From Hoplostethus atlanticus (Eukaryota; Chordata; Actinopteri; Trachichthyiformes; Trachichthyidae): DNA of 64,000 bases. Where the stretch lies: assembly GCA_034670405.1 (NCBI GenBank), contig JAXDDX010000012.1, forward strand, positions 4,486,501 to 4,550,500. Reading direction: 5' to 3'. The position numbers and the translations under genes are program-made. Positions 45,808-57,959 of the stretch are shown here, piece after piece; the first letter of the stretch is position 1, and the number at the start of each line of letters is the position of its first letter. The notes beneath the pieces are model-generated. The model saw nothing but the letters and a program-made list of their open reading frames with translations, was not told where the DNA came from and made no database searches.

Positions 45808-46180
45808 CACAGCATATCAGCATATCGTCACATTAAAAAATATATATACACTCACATTGAATTTAATCAACACAGGCTAACTTTTAGCAAGCCATTCATA
45901 CTAAATTGAATGTCCAATGGTACCAGGCCCAGCAGATTCATCAGCTGCAGTACACCTGTCACCCTACCCAATGAACCGGTCCCAACTGGAGGAGGTGAGC
46001 AGCACTCTGTTGAATAACAGTCAGTAACTATAAGACAATAAAAATTCATATGTTGGAATATCCTCTCTTTTTCTATGTCTCTTTCAAATATTGCCCAGTA
46101 TTATACATATTTCCATAGCTTACTGCCAGTAAGACTACAAGAGAGCTGGAAATGTAGAGTTATGTAAAGCTGTGAAAGGG
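45808..46180. other. Noncoding, nothing certain
   Basis: May be the remaining noncoding part of the hAT relic. No terminal repeat is identified. Confidence 0.45.
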
Positions 46181-46828
46181 GTGCTCATTAGGTTCTGGAG
46201 GTGTGGTTACAGCGATTGTTCGAGGTTGAGGTGACCTGGGGCCTGGGTAGGTCCAGCTGGGTAGGACCACCTCACTCACCGGTGTCATGTGATTGGTTGA
46301 ACACTGGTAGGTGTACCTCTGTTCGCTCACAGGTGTCATTGCAGGGGTCTCTCACGGTTGGACTGTGCAGGGGTGTACGCTGGACCAGACAGGTGCTGTT
46401 TCAGGCTGCTTTGCCAAACACTTAGTTGACAGGACCGGAAAGATGCTGGCTAATGGGTTAGATGGGAAGCTGCCATTTCCCTAATTGGAAAGCTGGCCTG
46501 TAAGGGAGATCTTATTGAATGAGCTCAGTAAGAGGCTGGTTTTGATTGGTCCTTTAGTTAGAAGTAGAATTGGGTCCTGCAGTTTGATTGGTTGACAGAG
46601 TCCCCCACTTTGGTAAGTCAGTTGGGCTCTGATAAGATGCAGGCTTTACACTCTTATTAGTATGCTGAGCCCTCTTTTGGTGCAGATAGAGGTTAGACCC
46701 AGCCATATGACTGGCTGACAGAGGAGAGATGATCCGTCCTTTCTTATTGGTCACTATGGTGACCAGTCATTTTCCTGGGTGATGGACTGGATCAGGGAGA
46801 AGCTGGGACTTACTGTCCTCTTTACCCC
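46181..46828. other. Noncoding with repeated ATTGG/CCAAT cores
   Basis: GTGATTGGTTGAACAC, TTTGATTGGTCC, TTTGATTGGTTGAC, CTTATTGGTCAC and CCCTAATTGGAAAG occur within 500 bases, along with several AGGTGT words. The composition is GC-balanced, without simple repeats. It lies immediately downstream (on the minus strand) of the acidic frame. Confidence 0.45.
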
Positions 46829-47038
46829 CTAGCATTTCTCCCAGAAGAAACGTTCTTCCCCAGACTTCTCGGAGCCTGAGGACTCATCATCAGTGTGATT
46901 CTCAGAGGACACATCCTGAGAGGAATCATCCTCATCCTCAGTGGACAAGTCCTGATTTTCCTTTTCAGCATTGGAGAGGATGAAAAGGAGAGGCTGGGTG
47001 CTCTGCTTCCCAGAACAATTCCCTCTCACCTCTGACAA
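46829..47038 (-). CDS. Acidic Ser/Glu/Asp-rich open frame, unidentified
   Basis: A 69-codon minus-strand frame starts MSEVRGNCSGKQSTQ and passes through LLFILSNAEKENQDL. It ends in a strongly acidic tail (STEDEDDSSQDVSSENH, DDESSGSEKSGEERFFWEKC). The composition is not explained by a simple repeat. Just upstream on the minus strand is GGCATTGTCAG, a possible splice acceptor, so the true exon could begin at the Arg-Gly codons. I recognise no family. It could be a terminal exon of a gene or part of an unrecognised transposon. No supporting exon was found. Confidence 0.25.
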   Translation of the reverse strand: MSEVRGNCSGKQSTQPLLFILSNAEKENQDLSTEDEDDSSQDVSSENHTDDESSGSEKSGEERFFWEKC

Positions 47039-47389
47039 TGCCAGCTGAGGACACTAAACCACACAGTTGTATTTTGGTGAATTAGTTATCCAAAAGAAGA
47101 AATTAGTTATCCAATTTGGACTAATGTAGTCATTGGTGTTAAAAAGACTACTTTGTTTGGAACAGTCTGTGTTCATAATTGTGGCTGCAGTGTCTACCCT
47201 ATAAGCAATACCTGATTTCCAACCCATTATCAAAATGGATTAATGGATGAATGGATGCATTCATTTACATGGATCAGTGTTGTCTAGATTGCATCAGAAA
47301 ACTAGAAATGCATTTCCCGCGGAAAATGCGTGGGATTGCTGTACGGGCAAACCGCGAAGTATATATTACTCTGTTGTACCGGGTGGTCA

Positions 47390-47765
47390 CTAAGGTGTAC
47401 CAGCTGGTTGCTAGGGTGTCCTAGGTGGGTGCTAGACCGTTGCTAGGGTGTCCAAGGCTATTGCTAGGGTGTTCTAGGCCGTTCCTAGGGTGTTGCTAGG
47501 GTGTCCTGGGCCGTTGCTAGGGTGTCCTAGGCCGTTGCTGGGGTGTCCTGGGCCGTTGCTAGGGTGTCCTAGGCCGTTGCTAGGGTGTCCTGGGCCATTG
47601 CTAGGGTGTTACTAGGGTGTCCTGGGCTGTAGCTAGGGTGTCCTAGACCGTTGCTAGGGGGTCCTGGGCCGTTGCTAGGGTGTCGTAGGGGGTTGCTAGG
47701 GTGTCATAGTTGGTTGCTAGGGTGTCCTAGGTGGATCCTATGTTGTTTATAAGTCGTTGCTAGGG
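47390..47765. repeat. 21-bp minisatellite, about 15 units
   Basis: The core TTGCTAGGGTGTCC recurs with a period near 21 bases. A GGGCCG and TAGGCCG alternation in consecutive units suggests a 42-bp higher-order unit in the middle of the array. Confidence 0.95.
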
Positions 47766-47869
47766 TCTAATATGTCATTGCTAACGTGTAGTAGCTGGAT
47801 CCAAAATGGCGGCATCTGTAGTAGTACTAGTTGTAGTACTTGAAAGTTGTATGAAGTTGAATGCAGTTG

Positions 47870-47990
47870 CATTACAAATACATTGAAGTCTATGAGAGTA
47901 CAAAATACATTGAAGTCTATGGAGAGTTCAAAATACATGGAAGTCTATGGGAGTTCAAATACATGGAAGTCTATGGGGAGTACAAAGTAC
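47870..47990. repeat. Short tandem array, unit about 26-29 bp
   Basis: Four to five diverged copies of TACATGGAAGTCTATGGGAG or TACATTGAAGTCTATG. Confidence 0.93.
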
Positions 47991-48464
47991 TTCATAATTC
48001 CTAAAGTACTACTAGTATCTCTTATAAAAGACATAGCAACACTCCCCCAATAATTCCAGACAGTTTGACATATGACACGTGCATGTAGCTCGAAAATTGC
48101 GGGACAAGTTACGCGGCGACCGCGTTTTTAAAACTCGTGTTTATCTGCGATAACTCGTGAATCGTGCGAATTTCTGCCACCGTTACTAATTTCCACACCC
48201 CGTCGCATAATTCGGCACATTTCGATACCTGAACCACATATGTGGCACAAGCGGATTTCGCGCTACAGGTGAGCAAAAAAAACCCCATAGGGATCAATGC
48301 AAAAGGCGCACTAAATATGCTTTCTTTGGGTACATTAATGACCTTTAGGAATATAACTTAATGTGTGTGTGTGTGTGTGTGTTTGTGTTTGAAAGTGGTA
48401 ATTTATGTGCAAACATTTTTGTGCTGTGTGTATCTATGTACTGCATGTATGCCATCGTGTGTAT

Positions 48465-49793
48465 TAGGGCTGTGCCATATCATATCGTTCACGATAATAC
48501 CGGTATACATTTTTACACGAAAAAAAAGTGTCATATCATGATATTAACGATATAGCGGCGTGATGTCGTGTTGACGCATTTGCATACCCTAGCGCACCAG
48601 AACGATACAAGCATGGCTTGTATCTGAATCCTAGCTACTAGCTAAAAGGGGAGCTACTTCGGTTAGGTTAGGTTAAAACGGTTACGGCTAAAGGTGGAAA
48701 CACAACAAACTTTTTTCACCACTTAAAGCAAAAACACACACGCGAGTACGAGGACAGTCAGAAGTCGCGTGAGGAGAGTTTAGCAGCTGGTGATGTGCGG
48801 CCCAAAAGCAGGCAAATGACACGAACTCAGCCGAGCATAGCTGGAGCACTCGCAAGTAGCACTCAATATGACAGGAAAAGCAAACGGTGGAATGAAATTA
48901 CTGAAGTGGTTACATATTGTTTGGCTAAGGATATGATGCCAATCCAAACGGTCGAAAAGGAGGTCTTTAAGCGACTGGTTAAGAAGCTTGACCCAAGATA
49001 CAACATCCCAGGTAGGAAATATGTATGAAGAATACCATGACAAGCTAGCAGCTACGCTATCGTCAGTGAAGTTTTTTTGCCTCAACCACGGACATGTAGT
49101 CGAGCCGAACTTCGGAGCCGTATATCAGCCTGACCGTACACTACATCGAGTGCTGCGCAACTCCTGCCTTGAGACGAGTTCTTTCCCGAGGATTACACGG
49201 GCGAAAATATTGCGAGTGGTTTAAGTGATGTGTCTGCCAGCTGGATGGCTACTTCTAACCTGTAATAAGTCCATTTTTTAAGTGTTTACTTGTACAGTTC
49301 CAGCACTGACATTCTACCTCATTTGATGGTAATCCATTTTACGTTTACACAAAACATTTAGAGGCAACTTTATTTTAAGTTTTAACAGTATTTTTATTTT
49401 TAATAAGCAGTGTTTACATTTTGACTGAAGGTTTCTTTGGATTGCTGCTGTTTACATTTGTACTTAAAATTTGAGGTCAGTTTTATTAGGTGATACTATT
49501 TTGCAGGCTCCTGAAGAGTAAAAGGTTAAGTTACTTTTAGTTATTGTTAAACTAAAATATTAAACAATTGAGTTATTTATACTTTTACTAAAGATTCCAT
49601 GGAAAACACTATTATACCTACTTTTATGTTTATATTTTGACTTATGTTGTCACTATTTGCACTAATAAATGCTGCTGCAATCACCAATAAAACATTATTC
49701 AGTATTTATTTTTTCATATCGTCATGAATATCGTTACCGCAAATTACCCTGAAATATTGTGATATTATTTTAAGGCTATATCGCCCACCCCTA
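48465..49793 (+). mobile_element. Complete deleted hAT transposon, 1,329 bp
   Basis: Terminal inverted repeats match at 13 of the first 16 bases (left TAGGGCTGTGCCATAT, right complement TAGGGGTGGGCGATAT). A perfect 8-bp direct repeat GTGTGTAT flanks the element (48457-48464 and 49794-49801), the hallmark of hAT insertion. Inside is a decayed transposase. Both ends and the TSD are intact while most of the coding region is deleted, so it moved, or could have moved, only with a helper transposase. Confidence 0.92.
48795..49240 (+). pseudogene. hAT transposase remnant (ZBED-like)
   Basis: The frame from 48795 gives TRTQPSIAGAL, RWNEITEVVTYCLAKDMMP and VFKRLVKKLDPRYNIPGRKY, the conserved region after the BED finger in ZBED1-like hAT transposases. 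A deletion follows. Then, from about 49085, comes TTDM with the next Trp codon changed to TAG (49097-49099), then SSRTSEPYISLTVHYIE and, in another frame, CLETSSFPEDYTGENIASGL. In the family the Asp of TTDxW is the first catalytic acidic residue. The other catalytic residues and the C-terminal dimerisation region are deleted. Frameshifts near 49075 and 49150 also break it. Confidence 0.85.
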
Positions 49794-49801
49794 GTGTGTA
49801 T

Positions 49802-51425
49802 GCTTGTTTTGGGGTTAGTCAACAAAATTTTAGAGGCCTAGCAGATGGCTTGGATAGCTTTGAGAGTAATTAACAAATCCTTGGACTATGATGCTCATTG
49901 TGTATGGGTGTGGGTGTGTATGTGAGAGAGAGAAAGAAAGTGAGAGAGAAAGAGAGAGAGCTGTGTAGCTAATTAACCAATGGTGGACATGGGTGATGCG
50001 TTGTGTGTTTGGCTAATCAGATACTCCACTTTTAAGAGAGCTGCTAATGAGTCCATGCTGCCCTGCATAACACACACACACACACATAGTAACAAATGCA
50101 ATGTGGTCTGAAGACAGAGACCAGGAGTGTGTGGAATTGGTGTCACTAGGCTGATGAAGATGAAAATTATCAAATTAGCAGCTGTTGATGAGCACTTTGT
50201 CATGGCAACACACTACCCACGAGGCTATTCTGCAGGAATAGTGTCTGACATCAGAATATGACCCAACTACTGAAGATAGAGTATTTTGTACATATCTCAT
50301 ACTGTATCTCATTAGAGGTAAAGTAATAAAATGAAGCAAAGTGATTAAAACAACAAAGATGTGATTAAAAAACACAGAAAGAAGAGATGAAAGTTACTAA
50401 TTTGTCCAGGTGAAATAAACACCCCAGGGGGCTTTCAAAACACCTCACCTCAAAAGAGAAAGAAAGAATAACTTTTAAAAAATGAAGATGACAAGCTAAG
50501 AAAAACAAAGTTTAGGCTGTACAGTAACATCACCTCTGGTGACCCATATGCCATGTTTTTTTTGGTGACAACAGACAGACTTGCCATCTCCCACCTACTT
50601 GCCTATTTTGCATAGTGTACGTGAAAGATTTAGATCCGATCACAGTGTGGACATCAATAATGCATATAAATACCAGGTGTAAATGCAAGGTTGTGATTGG
50701 ATTGTTCAATCACTCAATCAATCCAGATAACATATCCAGATGCTAATCCCATTTTAACACCAGGTTTAAATGAGGTCTCTATGTCTGAGGCAGGTGTACT
50801 GAGGTGTGCCATTGTGGTATTATAGGGCAATCCACTACAGCTTTCACCGGGTCCTGTGAACGTGTTGGAGATTCGCACAGGGGTAAAATAAGATCTGTAA
50901 GCTTTGTTCCAGGGCCTGGGAATATTACAGCAGCCGCTTTTTTTTATTTGACCTTTCATACACATTTAATGAGATACCTTGATTTTGTGAATTTTAGATG
51001 GGTTGTTTTTCTTCACCAGACACCTGTCACACAGTGGTGGGAAAAAAAATCTACATTTATTTTGAGTTTCCTCAAAATGGTTTGTTACCAGTCCTTTGTA
51101 AAACCAAGTGGCACAAGTTGTTACAAATTGTAGGATTTTAGGGAAAGCAGAGTATAATGTAGATTTTTTTTTACTCCACAGAAAAATAAAAAATAAACTT
51201 AAATGCAGAATGCTAAATGTGGTCAGATGTTTGGATGATAAACCTGGGTGTGTTTACTACCTAGTATTTAGCATACAAACTAGGACATATTAAATTAATG
51301 TCTTTATCTACTGAGAATAATTTGTTGATAGTTTTATGACATTTTGTACTAAAAGAATATTCTTTTCTCTCTTGCTCCCCTCTTGACGAATCCTTCACTG
51401 ACATCCACAGGTAAGTATCCTTTTT
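49802..51425. other. Noncoding, nothing recognised
   Basis: A purine patch at 49924-49962 and a (CA)n patch at 50070-50087. AT-rich unique-looking sequence elsewhere. Confidence 0.6.
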
Positions 51426-51431
51426 GATGAT

Positions 51432-51432
<1 letters not shown>

Positions 51433-51518
<86 letters not shown>
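51433..51518. repeat. (GT)n microsatellite
   Basis: 86 bases of uninterrupted GT. Confidence 0.98.
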
Positions 51519-51520
<2 letters not shown>

Positions 51521-52595
51521 ATCTACCATTTCAGTACCTTTTTGAGTGGCGAAGTGAGAAGTGAGATTAACTATTATATTACTTTGATATTAAACGACTC
51601 ACTTTCTTCTATTTCCTCGCCTTGTCTCGCTATTTGTTTCTTTTTTCTATGTTGTTTTCTGTGTAGTGGTGTAGTGAGTGTGTGGCAGATGGTGAGTTTC
51701 TAAGGTGTTTTAGCTAATTTTGTAGCTTTGTTCTGAGACGTGTAATTAAAGAACATCAGCGGTCAAAGTCTCTTCTCTCTGTTCTCACTTGTTTTCTGTC
51801 TTGCTCTTTCTCATCTGTCTCTTTTTTCTCTCTTTTCTCTTTCACTATTGTTTTTTCCTTCTGCTGTTGCACTGTTGCTGCGGTTGTAACTGCATCTTTA
51901 TGTGAGCCTGTGTATGATATGGCTATTGAGCTTAGCTTCTTCACAGCATAAACAACCTAATATGGCTACGAGATACTTGGATAATACTCTTCTTGAGTAG
52001 TTTACAATTCTGCATGTCCAGTAGCAATGCACAAATTTGGTGTTTCATTGTGTTTTGTTTTGACGAATTGCTTTCAGGTGCTTTTGATTTGACACTTAAG
52101 AAACACCAGGATGTGTATTAGGCTTTGTGTGTTTGGTGTGTGTGTGTGTGTGTGAGATTGTTATTTTCTGTCTCTGGTGTTTGTTTCTCAAAATGAATTG
52201 CAATTTTCTTTGAAATTTGTCAGAAAGGAGAGAAAAGCAGATTGGTTAAAAGTGATTTTGTTTTGGTGAAATGACAGATGTGAGTGTGTGTTTCTGTGTG
52301 CATTTGTATGTGTGTGTTGCATCGGTGTGCGTATACATTACACACATTTGTGTGTTTATGTGTGTGATTGTGCCACCACTCTCGGTGTACGTATGCAGAC
52401 TGTATTCATTTACATATTATTAGTTGTGTTCACATGAAATCTGTAGCATTTTGTGCATGTCTTTCTATGCCTTGATCTCCATATTTACCCCTCCCTAAGA
52501 TATTAATCATATTCATCACCTTGTCTCCACTTATGTCCACCATGTACCGTGAAACACCTTGAACTTGTTGCGATCAAGCACTTCTTAATGCCATT
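51519..52595. other. Noncoding, TG-rich patches
   Basis: A short (GT)n at 52137-52154 and cryptic TG-rich DNA at 52280-52370. No gene signal is seen. Confidence 0.6.
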
Positions 52596-52599
52596 ATAC

Positions 52600-52800
52600 A
52601 TTTATGACCACCTTGTAGGGGCTTTCCAGGTGTCTGGTTGTCAGCAACTCGTTAGGGGGAACGCAGGCAAACTGAGCAGCGCGACGCCTAATCCTGTCCC
52701 CCCACTTTAATGAGCCACATTTGCAAGGCGTGAGACAAAAGGTTCCTAGTCTGAACTCGTCAATGTGACAGCTATTAGGGGACACAAACAGCTGGTGCAA
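52600..52800. other. Balanced block, possible conserved noncoding DNA
   Basis: Non-repetitive and with some CpG (GCAGCGCGACGCC), located just before a long purine tract. It includes TTTCCAGGTGTCTGG, CACTTTAATGAGCC and CAAACAGCTGGTGC. The regulatory interpretation is inference only. Confidence 0.25.
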
Positions 52801-53510
52801 GGTAGAACAGGGAAAGAGGGAGTGAGAGAGAGAGACAGAGAGAGGAGGAGGAGGAAAGGGGAAGAGAGAGACCGACCTGGAGAGAGATAGTGGAAAGAAG
52901 AGCATGGTGTTTATGGTGCAAGCAAGAGAGAGAGGAGGGAGAGAGAGACAGACAGAGGGCAAAAGAAAGAGATAGAGGGATGGAGAGAAAGATAGAAGGA
53001 CTGCAGGTGGCAGCGGCGATCAGGTGAGCTCACTGTGCTCCTTAGGCCACACTAGTCCTTCATTAGACACATCACCTTGTCAGGGAGAGAAGGAGAAAAG
53101 GAGGGGAGAAGGAGGGAGGGAGGCGGGAAGCAAGAGACAATGAGAGGACAAAAGTTGGAAAAGGCTGAAGATGCTCCAGAGGAGAGAACACGAGTGGTGC
53201 AAGACTGTGTCCGAGCACAAACGCACACAAACCCACTCACATGAATACGTAATGCACCAAAAAGTGCACAAACACACACACACACGTCATCGCCACAGCA
53301 GTCCCCTCATTAGTTCTGTCATTGGGAAGCCTGCTCAAGGCTACTGCTATCATTAGCAATTTAGAGAGAGAGCATGAGAGTAAAAAAGAGTGATAGACAG
53401 CGAAAGCGAAAGACAGAAAGAAAGTGAGAAAGAGAGTGTGGGATGAGGGTGTGACAGAGAGAGAGAGATGAGTTAGGGAGAGAGAAACAGACAGCGAGAG
53501 AACTTTTGAA
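52801..53510. repeat. Purine-rich region, several GA tracts
   Basis: GAGAGAGACAGAGAG-type tracts at 52806-53005, 53080-53160 and 53360-53505 are separated by short unique segments. The pyrimidine-coded minus frames are artefacts. Confidence 0.88.
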
Positions 53511-54730
53511 TTCAATTAGGTAACTTCTTGTGTGTTCACCCCCAGGCCCTGTCTCTTACCTCAATTAAAGAACAAGAGAACAAGAAGAGAATTGGGAGAA
53601 AGAGCTGAAAAAGACAGCTGATAAATTTACACAGCTGTTTTGCATCCCGAGGTAGACAATTCAGTGAAGGAAGTTGACCCTTAGGTCTTGCATTAGTAGG
53701 AGATATATATATATGACATTTCTGATAACGCTCATTAATTGAATTAGTCATTAGTCTCAGACAATTTGTCACACTTCTAAAAGTTTTTTTGTCCTTATAG
53801 ACAGAAATTTTAGACAGAAACACTCTCATAACCAGAAGATGGAATTTTATTAAATGCGATGAAGACAGTGATCCAAAGAACTGCTTTTAAGGCAACTCTG
53901 ATGGGTAATAGTGATTGAGGGGTTTTGGTCCTATGTTGCTCAATTGCATTACTATTTGTTCCCCATTGGGGCTGTCCATGCTAAAAATGTATGCACCCAT
54001 GGTAATGCAGATTCACTGTATTGCAGCCAACTCACACAACATTCTCTTACTTAGCAAGTAAAAACTTACTTACCTTCAGCCTGTCTGTAATTTTAGTACA
54101 TCGGAGTCATTTTCTTACATTACATTTTCTTCTTTTTCCATGAAAATATCACACAATCTGCCTCAATACAATCTAACAAGTTGTGATTTACAAACTATGG
54201 TGAGTTAGGAAGCTTGCACCATGTCAGAGACTATTGAGTAAATTATACTGTGTTCAGAAAAAACCTCTGATTTCTAAATTAAGATAGCATATGGGTTGCA
54301 ATGGTTCTTTAATCGTATAGCAACATCTTGTTGCTTGGAGACATGTTCCTCTCTTAGTTACCTGTTTCTTGGAGCATTGCTCATCTACATTGCACAGAAA
54401 CATTGTTTAGTGTTGCATTTACATTTAGATTTTAACGTCCAGAGTGACTTATATTGAATGCAAAGATAGTTTGGGTTGCGCCAATTCATTTTAATTTACT
54501 CTAAGATAAGTGATAATCAGAGTTAAGTTAAACTAGGTTTAAAATACCTACATCTAATATATTAATAGAAATGAATATAAAAAATTGTCCCTGGCTACTT
54601 GTGTGCTGTGAAATTTGCTATTTTGTTACTGTTAGATTATCTAGATAAACACTACATTGTTGACCTGCTCCATTATGTTAGCTTAATAACATCAGCAAAC
54701 TAACATCAGATTGTCAAAAGCTGTCATGGC
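53511..54730. other. Noncoding, nothing certain
   Basis: AT-rich. 54410-54460 (ACATTTAGATTTTAACGTCC, AGAGTGACTTAT) resembles a decayed reverse SINE tail of the type at 28.4 kb. A possible polyadenylation-like ATTAAA on the minus strand lies at about 54490-54495. Confidence 0.5.
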
Positions 54731-54921
54731 TCAGCAGAGAAGCTCCATTTTCTCTTCTTGAGAAAACTCATGGGTCAAATTAATGGAGCGTTTCTGTTCA
54801 GTTTTGGAGGACAAGAAAACAGACAACCCCACTGTCAATAGGATGACGATGCTTTGACTGGCAGAAGCCTTGAACAGATAAGTGCGAGTGGTGGAGATGA
54901 GATACGATCCCAACTCAAAGC
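54731..54921 (-). CDS. Candidate terminal coding exon, membrane protein, unidentified
   Basis: On the minus strand a good splice acceptor (TTTTCTTCTAACAG, ending at 54922) precedes an open frame to a TGA at 54731. With phase 1 entry it reads FELGSYLISTTRTYLFK, ASASQSIVILLTVGLSVFLS, SKTEQKRSINLTHEFSQEEK, MELLC. The segment SIVILLTVGLSVFLS is hydrophobic and could span a membrane, followed by a charged tail. Base composition is ordinary and codon-like, unlike the CA/CT artefacts around it. I do not recognise the family. Upstream exons were not found at higher coordinates within the window, so either the intron extends beyond it or this is chance. The initiator Met of the frame (54913) is not thought to be the real start. 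Confidence 0.4.
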
Positions 54922-54939
54922 CTGTTAGAAGAAAATTAA

Positions 54940-56139
<1,200 letters not shown>

Positions 56140-56700
56140 CCTGAGTATCATACGCTTCAACAAGTTTATAGCCAAAGCACCCGCTCAAGACGTATTTGTA
56201 CTGTGATTAGATCCACTCAAAAGGCTTTTTTGTAGACATGGTGGGGCATGTCAAACATTCATTTTGACATCTCCACCTGTCACATGCCATGTGTTATGCC
56301 AACGGATGAGGTTTAGTTAGAAGCTGAACAAAAATGCTTGCCGTTTTCAACATGAAAGTGCATGCATTATGTTTTGTGCCTTGAATCATGTCTTCTTTCC
56401 CATCTTTTCACTTTCTCACCCTCTCTCTCCTCCCTCTTGCTTCTATGCTCTGCTGCTCCAATGTTGTCTCTCCAATGAATTCACGATTCATTTACAACCT
56501 TTCTTTCAAATCCCCCCTCTTCCTCACCTCCTCAACACATTTCTCTTTAACAGTTTTTTTTACCATGAGCAAAATCGAATTAGCTCTCTGCCAGCACACC
56601 AGTAGCCTACTTTCTTACTTTTCTAAAGAAAAATACTGGGATTAGTATATCTAGTATATCTAGTAAAAGCGTTTGTAAATTTCTTGATCGGTGAAACCGC
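56140..56700. other. Noncoding with CT-rich patch
   Basis: A pyrimidine-rich tract lies at 56385-56560. Direct AGTATATCT repeats occur at 56646-56663. Confidence 0.6.
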
Positions 56701-56729
56701 CCCTTCCTGAAACCTGGCCGAGTTAAAGA

Positions 56730-57820
56730 ACAATTCTCTGTCTGAGAAATGATCCTCAACTCTCACACCTTTTCATGTTTTTGGTTTTCTGTAAAAACTG
56801 TCTTATCTTTCCGACACCATACAAACATTTTCTCTTGCACTTTTGACATCAGAGACTTGTTTCTGACGGTCACTATCAGCAGCAGAGTCCTCTTCCAAAC
56901 TGGACTCAGACTCTGTTGCCTTCTGTTCCACTGGCAGCTTTCCTTTGGCCTTCCTTGCTACTCCTTTCTTGACCTGTGAGCTACTGACTTTGCTTTCAAG
57001 TTTCCTTTTAAAGCCTGACACTCTCAGTGCCATCTCATCCTCCATCCTGTCTGCATTTTCCTGTCCCTCTGCTGCCACAACTTCATCCACAGTAACCACA
57101 ATTCCTTCTGTTCTTGATTCCCTTTTTCTTTCCTCTCAGTTGTCCCAAGCTGTTCCTCTCCACCAGAACTATTCCCTCCTGTCTCACTACTGTTTGCCCC
57201 ATCCTGTTTCTGCCCTCCCATCTCACTACTGTTGGTCCCACCCTGTTTCTGTCCTCCCGTCTCACTACTGTTGGTCCCACCCTGTTTCTGTCCTCCCGTC
57301 TCACTACTGTTTGTCCCACCCTGTTTCTGTCCTCCCGTCTCACTACTGTTTGTTGCAGCCAGGGCCCCCACCAAGACACACACACTGCCCCTCTTATGCA
57401 CACACACACACTTAGGTAAAGACTACACATAATTTATAATTTATATTATATTATACATACAATTTTCCCTTTTTTTTTTTTACTATATTTTTTTATAAAG
57501 TGCTCTTATTGTAAATATTGTGTTGTTTTTTTATATAGAGCTCTTAAAAACTGTGACATTGTAAATATTGTGTTAGTTTATTGTAAATAGTGTGAACCTG
57601 TTATTTTGCACATTTCTGCTGAGCATTGCCACTTTGCATTTCACTACACACCTCGTGTGTGTATGTGACAATTAAACGTCTTGAATCTTGAATCTTGAAT
57701 CTGTTTCAGCCCTCCTGCCTCCCCATTGTTTGCCCCAGCCCGGGCCTGTCCCCCCATTTCCCCCCTGTTTGTCTTACTCTGAGACTGCTCTCCTGTATTC
57801 CCATTATTCCTATCAGACTG
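56730..57820 (-). pseudogene. L1/Tx1-like LINE ORF1 relic with 13-residue repeat
   Basis: On the minus strand, from high to low coordinate, a Gly/Ser/Gln-rich repeat array is followed by an acidic/basic linker (KRKLESKVSSSQVKKG, ATESESSLEEDSAADSDRQK). Then a frameshifted KIRQFLQKTKNMK segment (about 56800-56760) appears. This order resembles ORF1 of Tx1/L1-type LINEs in fish, where a similar IKQFL.KTK motif follows an acidic region. No full ORF1 remains. The repeat unit reads TNSSETGGQKQGG (39 bp), about 4.7 copies at 57178-57354 plus two decayed copies at 57712-57790. The family call is moderately supported. Confidence 0.6.
57361..57701 (+). mobile_element. Retroelement 3' fragment with (TTGAATC)n tail, nested
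   Basis: A 341-base insert interrupts the 39-bp repeat array. It ends ACAATTAAACGTCTTGAATC followed by two more TTGAATC-type units, a typical non-LTR 3' tail. Flanks TGTTGCAGCC (57351-57360) and TGTTTCAGCC (57702-57711) match 9 of 10 bases, as a target-site duplication. The internal sequence is T-rich with two ATTGTAAATATTGTGTT repeats, consistent with a 3' UTR. No coding sequence is included. Confidence 0.85.
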
Positions 57821-57959
57821 ACGGATGAAATTAATCAGATGAAATGAATCAGTCTACAGGCTGTCTCAGGCTATTCAGGCTAAACACCAAGACTCAGTCT
57901 ACTGGATGAGCCACACCTCCAGGCATGTACGCTTAAAATGTTAAATCTCAGCATGTTAC

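Larger units (their letters stand above)
47300..48345. mobile_element. Composite repeat, possible nonautonomous transposon
   Basis: Four adjacent parts with compositions unlike the flanks: a lead with GAAATGCATTTCCCGCGG, a 21-bp minisatellite (47390-47765), a second tandem array (47870-47990), and a CpG-containing terminal part (48080-48300, with CTCGTGAATCGTGCG and GTGGCACAAGCGGATTTCGC). I have seen words like these dispersed in fish genomes, so I infer a transposon. Terminal repeats and target duplication were not found. Confidence 0.5.

Noticed and set aside
48661..48676. Telomere-like GGTTAGGTTAGGTTA run
   Set aside because: It has only about three units of a 5-base repeat inside the hAT element, and the period differs from the vertebrate 6-base telomere repeat.
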